A stretch of 64,000 nucleotides of DNA from contig CAVSHN010000014.1 of NCBI GenBank assembly GCA_963727755.1, positions 1-64,000 of the forward strand, written 5' to 3'. A program made the position numbers and the translations under genes. This stretch comes from DASYAN01 sp963727755. Lineage in GTDB: Bacteria; Chloroflexota; Ktedonobacteria; Ktedonobacterales; Ktedonobacteraceae. Position 1 is the first letter of the stretch, and each line of letters starts with the position of its first letter. Under the pieces are notes generated by a model. It worked only from the letters and a program-made list of their open reading frames with translations, made no database searches and was not told the origin of the DNA. Shown here one piece after another: positions 9,166 to 18,707 of this stretch.

Positions 9166-10443
9166 ATGAACACTCCTCTGGTATCACAAGCTGAGGAACG
9201 ATTTCCTATTGGAGAAAACTTTCGCATGGATAATCAATCTCTCCCAAACACGACCAATTCTCAATGGGCATCTTCAAACGGCCATCAGCGGCCCACCCAA
9301 CAGCAATCACATGACTTTGCGCCCCCTGCGCTGCTGCCATCCAAACGAGACGGCAAAACAGCGGGCACATTACTTTCCGAAGTACGGGGAAGAAAGGTCC
9401 ATTGGCTCTGGCAAGACCGTCTCCCGCTCGGCAAACTGACCACCCTTGACGGTGACCTTGGCCTTGGCAAATCCTTTCTAGCCCTTGACATCGCCGCCCG
9501 TGTGAGCGCAGGCCGAGAGATGCCAGACGGTACTCCAGGCATTGCTAGCGGAGCGGGTGTTGTCCTAATTGCCCCGGAGGACGGACTTGCTGATACCATC
9601 TATCCCCGGCTTCAGCGAGCTGGTGCAGACCTAAACAGAATCATCTCGATCGGCACCATTCTCGTCACCCATCCCAGAACGGACGACACAGACGAACGGC
9701 CATTCCGACTGACACAAGATCTCATGACTTTGCTAGAAGCGATCAAGCGTGTCCAAGCCAGATTAGTGATCATTGATCCTCTCATGGCCATTTTTGGAAG
9801 CAGAGGTAGCTATAAAGATACCGAAGTAAGGGCTGCCCTGGCACCAGTACAGATGGTCATCGAGCATTTTGGAGCTGCATGTCTAATGCTTCGTCACCCA
9901 AGCAAAGGAAGCAGCTATAATCCTCTGTCTCGTCCAAGTAGATTGCTACCCTTCATCCCAATAGTCCCCTCGGGACTCATGGTATTCAGAGATCCTACAG
10001 ATGAGAGCAAGCGTGTCCTCGTGCATATCAAATCCAACCTAAGTGCACAAGCCCCGAACCTCTCTTTCAGCATTGCCAGTGACGAAAACTCTGGAGATGA
10101 TCTACCCTTTATCCGCTGGCACGGAGCAAGCCTCCAAACGCTACAAGAACTCCTCAACCCACCTGTACCTGTAGTCATCCAGTCGCTTGGAACTGTGCGT
10201 CAGGAAATCCTGAATGTGCTGGAAGAATACTATCCAGATCCGCTATCGATAAAGGCTCTAGCAGAAGAGTTGCCACACATCAGCAATGCCAATCTTCGCA
10301 ATACCCTCAAACGCATGGCAGAAAATGGTCAGATCAAGAAATCTGGCAGGGGAGAGTATAGTGCATTCTCAGCGTCATCACCCTCGCCAGAGCAAGAAAG
10401 CCAGCCGTATCAGGAACAACAGTCCCAACAGATCATAGAATAA
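9166..10443 (+). CDS. RepA-like AAA family ATPase (AAA_25/COG3598 type)
   Basis: A RecA-fold hexameric ATPase of 425 residues like plasmid RepA helicases. Walker A is GDLGLGKSFLALD near residue 100, a Walker-B-like strand is RLVIIDPLMA near 205, and the His strand is ACLMLRHPSKG. The C-terminal 100 residues look like a winged helix (ILNVLEEYYPDPLSIKALAEEL) and a Gln/Ser-rich tail. The segment after RHPSKG, normally Gly-rich with an Arg finger (RGGGS...ARSGL), here reads PLSRPSRLLPFIPIVPSGL, so the finger is lost or moved. Sitting between cas6 and RNA repair genes, it may be a relic of a mobile element or an accessory of this island. Its own stop lies in the first copy of the satellite described next. 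Confidence 0.75.
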   Translation: MNTPLVSQAEERFPIGENFRMDNQSLPNTTNSQWASSNGHQRPTQQQSHDFAPPALLPSKRDGKTAGTLLSEVRGRKVHWLWQDRLPLGKLTTLDGDLGLGKSFLALDIAARVSAGREMPDGTPGIASGAGVVLIAPEDGLADTIYPRLQRAGADLNRIISIGTILVTHPRTDDTDERPFRLTQDLMTLLEAIKRVQARLVIIDPLMAIFGSRGSYKDTEVRAALAPVQMVIEHFGAACLMLRHPSKGSSYNPLSRPSRLLPFIPIVPSGLMVFRDPTDESKRVLVHIKSNLSAQAPNLSFSIASDENSGDDLPFIRWHGASLQTLQELLNPPVPVVIQSLGTVRQEILNVLEEYYPDPLSIKALAEELPHISNANLRNTLKRMAENGQIKKSGRGEYSAFSASSPSPEQESQPYQEQQSQQIIE

Positions 10444-10690
10444 TTAGGAGAGAGTAGCGTTAGTAACAATAGTTATAGCAGTCACAATAGTTACAATAGT
10501 TACAATAGTCACAACAGATCATAGAATAATAGGAGAGAGTAGCATTAGTTACAATAGTTATAGCAGTCACAATAGTTACAATAGTTACAATAGTTACAAT
10601 ATATCATAGAATAATAGGAGATGGTAGCGTTAGTAACAATAGTTATAGCAGTCACAATAGTTACAATAGTCACAACAGTCACAATTGATT
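10431..10690. repeat. Three-copy ~86-bp satellite built of 9-bp ACAATAGTT-type units
   Basis: Copies begin at about 10431, 10517 and 10602 with the shared start ATCATAGAATAAT, then AGGAGAGAGTAGCGTTAGT, then runs of the 9-mers (T/C)ACAATAGT. Spacing is 86 and 85 bp. The first copy begins within the last codons of the ATPase. The remaining non-coding part up to 10907 holds a small hairpin CCCGC-TTCA-GCGGG (10823-10836) abutting TATAAT (10840-10845), but no supported gene. Confidence 0.85.
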
Positions 10691-10907
10691 ACAGGATAGT
10701 TTGAGTCTATCGGGTGTGCGGAGGATTTTTGCATGGAGGGGATCTACGGGAAATGGATGAAATAACGATCTTTGACAAATTAATCTGGCAACTTGTAAGT
10801 AGGACTGCAATAGCGTCCTGCACCCGCTTCAGCGGGCCGTATAATGGGGTAGGGACCAGATTTATCGCGTCCGTTGTTCCTATCATCATTGCGCCCATTT
10901 CTCGCGT

Positions 10908-13475
10908 CTACAGCCGTGGGTCCACAGGCTCACATTCCAGGGCCAGCACCCCAAAGACACACTCATGCACGCGACGCAGCGGATCGCCATGCACAAAGCG
11001 CTCTAGCGCCTCGACGCCCAAAGCAAACTCGCGCATAGCCAGTGAACGCTTCACACGCAAGCCACGTGCACGCAACCTCTCAAGATTTTCGGGCACATCA
11101 TATTCGGGGCCATAGATAATACGCAGATACTCAGGTCCACGACACTTGATTGCAGGCTGAACGGTGCCATGCCGACCCTGCGCAACAAACTCCAGAGGCT
11201 TAACAACCATGCCTTCACCACCCCGCCCAGTCAGTTGTTCCCACCAGTGCACACTCTCATCAATGCTAGACGGATCAGTCACATCGACAACCAGATGAGG
11301 AGTAGCAAGCAGCAACTGCTGATCAGCCTGACAAAATCCTGCTAAAGTTTGCATATGCCAGCTATGATCGCGATCGAAGTAGGTATGTCCTTGTGTTGCG
11401 AGTAAATGAAAAGGAGCTAGCTTTAAATCATTGATAGAATGTACAGGCCAACAATAGCGGTGGTAGGCCTCGATATAGCGTTGTGCAAGTGATCGACGAT
11501 GCTGATAGGTATCAAAGAGATTGCCCATATCCAGACCGCGTGCAGCAGCCTGTTGCAGCAAGGCAACGGATTGAGTCAGAGCATTACACGAAGCGGCCCC
11601 CACAGCGGCATATTGACGAAGTAGCAGTGATTGGGCCTTGACCGACCAGGGCATCAATTCGCAATCCAGACAGATCCACTCACTCTCAAAGTGCTGCCAG
11701 AAGGAACCAGCATCCAGGGCAGTACGCACACGAGCAAGGAACTCTGCTTCAAGCGTGCTATCATCAAAGAAGCGACGTCCGGTACGTGTATAGCAAATGC
11801 CAATGCCATCGTTGAGCACCCCAAAATGTCGTCGTGCAGCCTCTTCATCTCGGCAAACGATCACCACCGCACGTGACCCCATATGTTTTTCCTCACAGAT
11901 GACGCGTGCAATGCCTTCATTGCGATAGTAAGCAAAGGCTTGAGCTGGATGTTCCAACAACCCTGGCTCCTTGCTCGTCTCACTAGGAGACATCGTAGGA
12001 GGGAGATAAATCAGCCAGTGAGGATTGGCAGCAAAGCGGCTCATGACCTCTAAAGCAGCAATAGCTTTCTCTTCGCGAACAATAATCTGGCGTTGCAGGC
12101 GTGTTGAGATAATGCGCTTGCCTGACACATCCTCGATATCAAGAATATCATCGTGCTGCTGCTGAGCGGTGAGCATATCGGCAGACGTTGCTAGCTGTTG
12201 GAAAGGGCGTACAGGCTCACTATAAGTAGTGGCGGCTGGGACTGAGACAAGTTCTTTTTCGGGATAGCGCAGTGCAGTGAGCTGGCCACCAAAGACGCAG
12301 CCAGTATCAATATTGATAGTATTATTGAGCCATTCTGGCTTAGGCACAGGAGTATGACCATAAACGACCATAGCCTTGCCGCGATACTCTGCCGCCCAAT
12401 TGTAGCGTATAGGTAGACCAAATTCGTCAGTTTCGCCAGTTGTCTCACCATAAAGAGCAAATTCACGTACGGCGCGTGAGGCGCGGCCTTGCATAGCTTC
12501 TTTCATGCCAGCATGTGCAACCACCAATTTGCCATCATCCAGCATATAATGGCTGACAAGACTATCGAGAAAGGTTTTGACACGCTCCACAAACTCTGAT
12601 GGCTGTTGTGCCAATTGCTCCAGCGTCTCAGCGATGCCATACTTCAGCTGCACGTTATGACCGCTAAGCTTTCGTAGCAATTTATTGTCGTGGTTACCAG
12701 GTACACAGAATGCAACGCCATTCGTTACCATATCCATCACGAGATGGAGTACTTGAGGTACCTTCGGGCCACGATCCACCAGATCACCTGCAAAGATGAC
12801 GCGACGCCCTTGAGGATGTGTGACCTGATAGGATGGAATATTATCTTCACAGAAAGTAATCTGGTAACCAAGTCGCAGCAAAAGTTCTTGCAATTCATCG
12901 AAGCAGCCATGGACATCGCCGATGATATCGAAGGGACCATGCTCGTGCCTGAGATTACTCCAGATGCGTGTGCGCTCAAGCTCCACGGCAGTAACCTGTT
13001 CGGGCGTATTCAGGACGTAGACGTTATGGAAGCCCTCATTTTTGAGACCTCTCAGAGATTTACGGAGCTGCACAGCCTGATTGCGCACAACATGCGGGCC
13101 AAAATTGCGATCTGGGCGCAAGTGATTGCGCTCATAGCAAATGTTGTTCGGCAGGTTAAAGACAATCGCGATCGCCAGGCAATGATATTCGCGTGCGAGT
13201 TTGAGAAGGTACTTACGTGATTCCTGCTGGACATTAGTGGCATCAATTACAGTCAATCTACCACGAGCGAGTCGCTTAGTTGCAACATAGTGCAACACCT
13301 GGAAGGCATCCTCAGTAGCCGCCTGATCATTTTCGTCATCAGAGACGAGACCACGACAGAAATCTGATGAAATGACCTCAGTTGGTCGGAAATGCTCACG
13401 TGCAAAACTGGATTTGCCAGCTCCCGAGGGCCCCACTAGCACTACAAGGGCAAGTTCAGGAATAGTGATTTTCAT
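10908..13475 (-). CDS. pnkp: Polynucleotide kinase-phosphatase-ligase, bacterial RNA repair Pnkp
   Basis: Three-domain RNA end-healing and sealing enzyme, intact at 855 residues. Domain 1 (about 1-180) is the 5'-kinase with Walker A VGPSGAGKSSF and the lid Arg segment ERNHLRPDR. Domain 2 (about 185-430) is the metallophosphatase with GDVHGC, GDLVDRGP, GNHD and VVYGHTPVP. Domain 3 (about 490-855) is the ligase-like adenylyltransferase, nucleotidyl-Lys motif EEKHMGSRA, with later KPLEF and KCRG motifs. Known Pnkp works with Hen1 to repair cleaved tRNAs, with a 2'-O-methyl mark added before sealing. Hen1 lies immediately upstream on the same strand, separated by about 54 bases. Confidence 0.95.
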   Translation of the reverse strand: MKITIPELALVVLVGPSGAGKSSFAREHFRPTEVISSDFCRGLVSDDENDQAATEDAFQVLHYVATKRLARGRLTVIDATNVQQESRKYLLKLAREYHCLAIAIVFNLPNNICYERNHLRPDRNFGPHVVRNQAVQLRKSLRGLKNEGFHNVYVLNTPEQVTAVELERTRIWSNLRHEHGPFDIIGDVHGCFDELQELLLRLGYQITFCEDNIPSYQVTHPQGRRVIFAGDLVDRGPKVPQVLHLVMDMVTNGVAFCVPGNHDNKLLRKLSGHNVQLKYGIAETLEQLAQQPSEFVERVKTFLDSLVSHYMLDDGKLVVAHAGMKEAMQGRASRAVREFALYGETTGETDEFGLPIRYNWAAEYRGKAMVVYGHTPVPKPEWLNNTINIDTGCVFGGQLTALRYPEKELVSVPAATTYSEPVRPFQQLATSADMLTAQQQHDDILDIEDVSGKRIISTRLQRQIIVREEKAIAALEVMSRFAANPHWLIYLPPTMSPSETSKEPGLLEHPAQAFAYYRNEGIARVICEEKHMGSRAVVIVCRDEEAARRHFGVLNDGIGICYTRTGRRFFDDSTLEAEFLARVRTALDAGSFWQHFESEWICLDCELMPWSVKAQSLLLRQYAAVGAASCNALTQSVALLQQAAARGLDMGNLFDTYQHRRSLAQRYIEAYHRYCWPVHSINDLKLAPFHLLATQGHTYFDRDHSWHMQTLAGFCQADQQLLLATPHLVVDVTDPSSIDESVHWWEQLTGRGGEGMVVKPLEFVAQGRHGTVQPAIKCRGPEYLRIIYGPEYDVPENLERLRARGLRVKRSLAMREFALGVEALERFVHGDPLRRVHECVFGVLALECEPVDPRL

Positions 13476-13529
13476 ACATGCTTCCGTACATATCAGTAAA
13501 GATGTCCAAAAATAGCAAGAACATTAGGA

Positions 13530-14921
13530 CTAGCGTGAGAAGATGCCCATTTGTGAGAGTGCACCCACCTCATCGTCCTGAGGTCCCACAGGCCGATAAC
13601 GAACGGTATAGCCATAGCGCCCAGCAACACGTGCAGCCCAATCTTGGAACTGCTGGCGTGTCCATTCAAAGCGGTGATCCTTGTGACGGAACCGACCAGC
13701 ATGCAGCGAAGGAAACTTAATATTATACTCGGCGTTAGGTGTAGTAATAACTACAATAGCGGGCCGAATAAACTCAAAGAGAACACGTTCGAAAGCTACA
13801 AGACGTGGCTCATCGAGATGCTCGATAACCTCAATCACAGCGGCAGCATCATAGCCTTCCAGACGTTTGTCGCGGTAGGTCAATGAGCCATGCAGCAGAG
13901 TAACCCGCTTGCGTTGGTTCGCTGGTAGGTGTTCTAAGCGTAAGCGTTTAGTAGCATATTCAAGTGCACGATATGACACATCCAGACCCAAAATGCGCTC
14001 GAAAGCTGGATTTTTCGAGCAATAATTTGAGCAATCTCCCCTCGCCACAGCCCAAATCGAGCACACTACGGACACTGTTCTCCTGCAAAATCTCCATGAC
14101 AGCTGCCAGTCTCTGCTCATGGGGACTGCTCAGTTGCTCTTGTGAGTCTACTGGATCGGCGGTCTTTTCTTCCACCTCTTCCTGATCAACAGCCTCCTCA
14201 GAAAGAAAGGCGAACAAGGGCGCTACGCACGAGACTAGCACGATTGCGCAGATAGCGCTGAGCAATCAGAGAGCGTTGTGGATGCTTTTCTAACCAGCCC
14301 TGACCGCGCCTAAGCAGTTTCTCTACTTCGGCCTCTCCAATCCAGTAATGTTTATCATTATCCAGCACAGGGATCAGCACATAGATATGCGAGAGAAGAT
14401 CTCTCAAGCGGCAGGTAGCCTCAAGGGTCACACTATAATACGGACTCATGCCCCATTCAGGATACTGGCCGTCGAGTATGTGAGACTCCAAAGTAACGGC
14501 ATAACCTAGAGGTTCGAAGAGACTTTTAAGAGTCTCCACGCCACTACGGCAAGGGACGACCGCCAAATGAGCCTTGAGCGGCAAAGCTGTGTCGACTAAT
14601 TCTGGTCGAGCCTTGCAATGCCCATTGAGCGCAGTACCAAAGACCTCTGAGAGTGCCACACTAAGAAAAGATGAGGCGACGTAAGGACGATCATTAACAT
14701 ACTGCTCAAGTGCAACCGACTTATCGCGATCACGCACGAGATGGACAGGATCAATATTCGAGCAGAAAGGCGACTGTACAGCACTGCACAGAAGCTTCAG
14801 GGTAGAAAATATGGACCTGCCCGAAGTTCAACCGAAAGGTCTGCACACGATCGGGAAGCTTATGCAGCAGATAGCCAAGATCGGTAGCAGGTTGATGGGT
14901 TGTAGTGATAGTCAATAGCAT
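13530..14921 (-). CDS. hen1: Hen1 3'-terminal RNA 2'-O-methyltransferase, three frame breaks
   Basis: Methylates the 3'-terminal ribose of broken RNA so that repaired tRNA resists re-cleavage; partner of Pnkp. The ATG at 14921 gives MLLTITTTHQPATDLGYLLHK, the family's usual N-terminus. Frames change near 14755 (one extra T restores LLEYDPVHLVRDR), near 14210 (a TTT run; restores RLSSEEAVDQEE) and near 14010 (an A run; restores LLLENPAFERILGLDVSYRA). The methyltransferase half has SVLDLGCGEGRLL, EVIEHLD, TTPNAEYN and a metal-binding HRFEWTRQQFQDW. Every domain is present and in order, so I read it as an intact gene with errors; true decay cannot be excluded. Confidence 0.85.
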
Positions 14922-15061
14922 CGTAAAGTAAATTATACCAGAACGAAAGCGTAAAAACAATTGGCTAGTTTGCTAGTTTGCTGGACAAAATGGTAGGAAT
15001 AGTAGGACATATGGTAGTACCCGTATCCTTTTAGGATTTCCTAGCAACTATTACCGTAAGA

Positions 15062-15132
15062 CCTCCAGATGGTTTGCCCTGAAAGCACTTCCTACGACAG
15101 CTTTCGACCCCCAATTAAGATATATCTGGAGG
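15062..15132. repeat. 9-bp inverted repeat with 53-bp spacer
   Basis: CCTCCAGAT (15062-15070) and ATCTGGAGG (15124-15132) are perfect inverted copies in the gap between hen1 and the LuxR-type gene. The gap (14922-15206) also has a tandem TAGTTTGC pair near 14965 but no gene. Purpose unknown; the end of a lost element is possible. Confidence 0.5.
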
Positions 15133-15206
15133 CCAAAGCCTTTCTACTTTCTTTATAACTCGCCTTGCTAAGAGCTTGTCAGAAACTGTATGAGATTCTG
15201 GGCTAT

Positions 15207-17793
15207 TCAATGCATTGCTACTTTGTCCTGCTTCCGTTGGCGTTTATGTGCCTTGCCTTGAGAAGGAAAAGCTGCAAGTACAGTATCCAGATAGGGAGTT
15301 GGCCCACTTTTCTGTTGCTGTTCTCGCAATTGGGAAAGCAGAGCAGCCATGGGGGGGCCTTCGTCCAAGAAGCTGCGGATATAGCCTTCGAGCTCAGCTA
15401 GACGTACCGCCTCTGAGAGAGCGGAGAGTGCTTGTTCTTCCTGCCCACACATCTGATGAGCCAGCGCCTGTAAGAGGTGGACCTCGAACACGTGCTTCCA
15501 ACGTTGTCCCGTAGTTGCTCTCTCCAGGACAGGTTCTAGACGTTGCAGAGCAGCAGATGGCTCGGATATGGCCAAGAGAAAACGCACACGTGCCACCTCT
15601 TCGCGTTCGTGGACAAACGGAGTGCCATGCGACCCAAGCAAATCCCGTTCTCGGACCCATAGTGCGGCACGGTCCAAATCCTTGCTGGCCAGCCAGAGCC
15701 TAACCTGATCATCTGTAGTATAGAGAGATCGGAAATAGTGGTAGATAGGCTGGCTCATCTGTCGACCAAGCCTTTCAACCTCCTGGAGAGCGGGTCGTGC
15801 TCTATCCAGATCTCCGCTTGATAGACAGATATGTGCAAGTGTTGCGTATCCACAGACTAAATACATGGATTTTACGAACGATCCAGCCTGTTGGCACAGT
15901 GGGATAGCCTCTTCTACTAGAGCACGTGCTGCTATCCAACTGGTTCCGACTTGCGCAGAATCTCCGCTTGCCAAATCATAGGCCAACCCACATCAGGTAA
16001 TACAAATCCTCTTGACGGTGTTCCCAGCCGAATCGCCTTCTGGGCTAATTGGTCTGCCTCACCTAGTTGCCCTACTGTTGTCATGTAACCCACAACTGGG
16101 CCCAGAGCGCCAATCGCCAGAGCAGTATATCCTGCTTCCCGAGCAAGTCTGCTAGCATGAAGCGCAATTTCGGCAGCGGTTACTGCATCATTAGCAGAAG
16201 TATAACAGGCTATCATTTGGGGAAGAGCAAGCAGGACACGAGCTAGAGCATTTCCCTCTGAGAGCAGTGAAGATGCTTGCTGGCAGAGCGCAAGGATGGC
16301 TGATCCACTCTCCTGAAAGCTCAATAGAAAGGCGCGAAAGCCGATTACCTCCCCAAGTCAGATTCTCCTGGCTCTGTCTCTCTTGGAGAATGAGCATCTG
16401 GTCTGACACATCCTCATCCGCATGTCGTGCAAGTGAAGCAACCAGCGTTGTTTCTGCTATATGCAACCAAGTTTGTACCATGGTTGGTGAAGTAGTTGTC
16501 CACAGCATTTGGGCACAGGCAAGACAAAGGTGGGGGCGAGACTCTACGATATCCGTAGGCAATTGTTGGAGCCACTGGCGAAGCAAGACTAGCTCATGTT
16601 CGCCCGCTCCCCAAGTCAGAGACGTTACAGGAAGATGTTCAATGAGATCAGCAGCCCACTGCCACTGGCAAGCACTGAGGGCATGTAAAATGGCTTGTGT
16701 CGTTTGATTGTGTTCTGCGTACCACATGCTGGCACGATAATGCAAGGTGGGCGCAAGACCAGGATGCGTATATTCTAGTCGGTAGCGCAAAGCTTCAGCA
16801 AATAGTGCATGATAGCGATACCATTGGCGTTTGTTATCGAGAGGCACCACAAACATGTTGGCTCGCTCGAGCTGTTCTAACATTCGCTGGCTACCTGCTT
16901 GCTGCATAACAGCGTCACAGAGTGATGCAGTGAACCGCTCGAGAATGCAGGTTGACAGAAGAAAAGTTTGCATCTCCTGTGACTGCCGTTGGAGCACCTC
17001 CTCTATCAAGAAATCTTGGATATAGCGCTGGTCACCGCTCAATTCATCTAAGATGATGGCAGGATTAGGACATCCTGATAGTGAAAGGCCAAGTAATTGT
17101 AAACCTACTAGCCAGCCCTCTGTACGAGTTGTTATCTCCTGGATCGTCTGATCAGGAAGTTGGATCTCCGTTACTTCTTGAAGGAAAGCTTTAGTTTCCT
17201 CTACTGTGCATGCCAATTGGTTCGTACGGATTTGGAGCACCTGCTCACGTGTCTGCAATAGCGAGAGGGGCAAAGGTGGATCTGTGCGTGTTGTCAGAAT
17301 AATATGCAATCGGGGAGGAAGATGCTCCACTAAGTATCTTAGCGTGTCATGTACCTGTCGCTCAGTGATGCGGTGATAGTCATCCAGGATCAGCACAAAG
17401 TGCTCTGGTCTATCCATCAAAAGATTGATGAGTCCTGCCAGGACATGCTTGAGAGGTGGAGTCTGTGGCGATTGCAAATACTTTAATAGTGGGGTAAAGA
17501 GTTCGGATTTGTGCGTACTTAATGCTGTAATGACATTGATCCAGAATGATACTGGTTCGTTATCCTCCTCATCGAGAGAGAGCCAGCCTAATAGAGCATC
17601 ACTCCGTGACAACGATTTTCCCCAGGAGGCCAGTAACATGGTCTTGCCAAAACCTGCGGGAGTAGAAACAACTGTGAGGGGACGATGCAAACTTTCCTGC
17701 AGCAAGTCATTCAGACGAGGACGAGCAATGAGCGGATGTGAAGCCACAGGCACAAAGAATTTTAGTGGCCAGCAGTTGATTTGCGATGATCAT
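15207..17793 (-). CDS. MalT-like AAA regulator lacking the LuxR HTH, three frame breaks
   Basis: STAND-type ATPase regulator. From ATG 17793 it reads QLLATK, then after an AAAA run FVPVASHPLIARPRL, and then P-loop STPAGFGKTML, Walker B LILDDYHRI, and a long TPR-like helical region. Two further breaks (near 16320 and 15975) join segments ending GPTPYLDTVLAAFPSQGKAH. In this family a LuxR HTH (SERE-EVLRLL) normally follows that point; here a stop comes after KQDKVAMH. The bases beyond have no HTH in any frame I checked. Without the HTH it could not bind DNA directly, so it may be a decayed gene or act through protein contacts. Confidence 0.8.
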
Positions 17794-17894
17794 GAACCTA
17801 CTGATAGTAACCTCTCTTGCAATATCACAAATATTGCTCTTCCTTGCTTAATTGGCTGATCTATTTCATAAAAACGCCTACTTCTTAATGGTAA

Positions 17895-17923
17895 ATTCTA
17901 ACATAATGGATAGCTTTTGGTAA
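17895..17923 (-). promoter_or_regulatory. Promoter candidate for the MalT-like gene
   Basis: On the - strand TTACCA (17923-17918), a 17-base spacer and TAGAAT (17900-17895), about 100 bases ahead of ATG 17793. It lies in the divergent gap 17794-18097. Confidence 0.45.
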
Positions 17924-17964
17924 AGAGGAGTGCCCAGACGAAAACGAAAGGCTTCAATAGTTAA

Positions 17965-18011
17965 CAAGTGAACTTTTATCACTTGACAATAGCAGATATT
18001 TGTCATATACT
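17965..18011 (+). promoter_or_regulatory. Promoter with overlapping palindromic operator
   Basis: TTGACA (17983-17988), 17 bases, TATACT (18006-18011): a near-consensus promoter. A perfect inverted repeat CAAGTGA-N7-TCACTTG (17965-17985) covers the first bases of the -35, as expected for repressor binding. It drives the methyltransferase-like gene at 18098. The regulator is not known; the palindrome form suits a TetR or MarR dimer. Confidence 0.7.
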
Positions 18012-18097
18012 ATTTATTAGTAGAGTAAAGTAGGCAGATCCACAGTATATACTCTCTACAGGGAGAGAACATCTGTCGTTAAAACAGAGGAGAAGAT

Positions 18098-18691
18098 ATG
18101 CATCCATTTTCCAGCGGAAGATATGCAATACTATTCTGGGTCACCTTTTCCCTGTGGTGGATACCGGAGGTTGTTGGTACATTCTTGCAGCAGGCCAAAG
18201 CCGGAGACCGGACGAAGGTACAGGATCGCGGCTCATATCTTGTTTTGGTAGTTCTCATATTTGTGGGCATAGGGCTAGCTTTCCTGTTTGCCAAGATCTT
18301 GCCTCGCGCAACCATTACATGGAACCAGCTTCCAGTGTTTTTTGTGGGGATTGTGTTCATGCTTGCAGGAGTTGCTTTCCGCTGGTATGCCATTTGGACT
18401 CTAGGGCGCTTCTTCACGCGCAGTGTGGCCACGCATGCCGATCAGAAAGTTGTGCAGCACGGTCCCTATACGTTGATTCGCCACCCTGCCTATGCAGGGA
18501 CGATCCTGACTATGCTGGGTTTGGGACTGGCGATGACTAATTGGGTCAGCATGCTAGTTCTCGTAATCTGTAATCTTCTTGGGCACATCTATCGCATCTA
18601 TGTAGAAGAGCAGGCCTTGAGGATCAACCTGGGACAGCCCTATGTTGCGTACATGCAGCACACCAAGCGGCTTATCCCTTTTGTGTATTGA
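18098..18691 (+). CDS. Isoprenylcysteine carboxyl methyltransferase-type membrane protein
   Basis: A 197-residue integral membrane protein with about five hydrophobic segments and the ICMT/PEMT C-terminal SAM-binding signature GPYTLIRHPAYAGTIL followed by EEQALRINLGQPYVAYMQHTKR. Bacterial members methylate unknown small or lipid substrates; a protein prenyl-Cys substrate is unlikely here. AGAGGAG precedes the ATG. The strong promoter with operator upstream suggests a single-gene inducible unit, perhaps linked to the adjacent biosynthetic cluster or to a resistance response (inference). Confidence 0.85.
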   Translation: MHPFSSGRYAILFWVTFSLWWIPEVVGTFLQQAKAGDRTKVQDRGSYLVLVVLIFVGIGLAFLFAKILPRATITWNQLPVFFVGIVFMLAGVAFRWYAIWTLGRFFTRSVATHADQKVVQHGPYTLIRHPAYAGTILTMLGLGLAMTNWVSMLVLVICNLLGHIYRIYVEEQALRINLGQPYVAYMQHTKRLIPFVY

Positions 18692-18707
18692 GGGACGCAT
18701 CACTGTC

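Noticed and set aside
10431..10690. CRISPR array
   Set aside because: The repeats are 9-bp steps within 86-bp units with no unique spacers of constant length; this is a satellite, not an array.
10714..11115. 133-residue + strand ORF
   Set aside because: Its second half is antisense to pnkp and it is rich in Arg/Ser/Thr with no motif.
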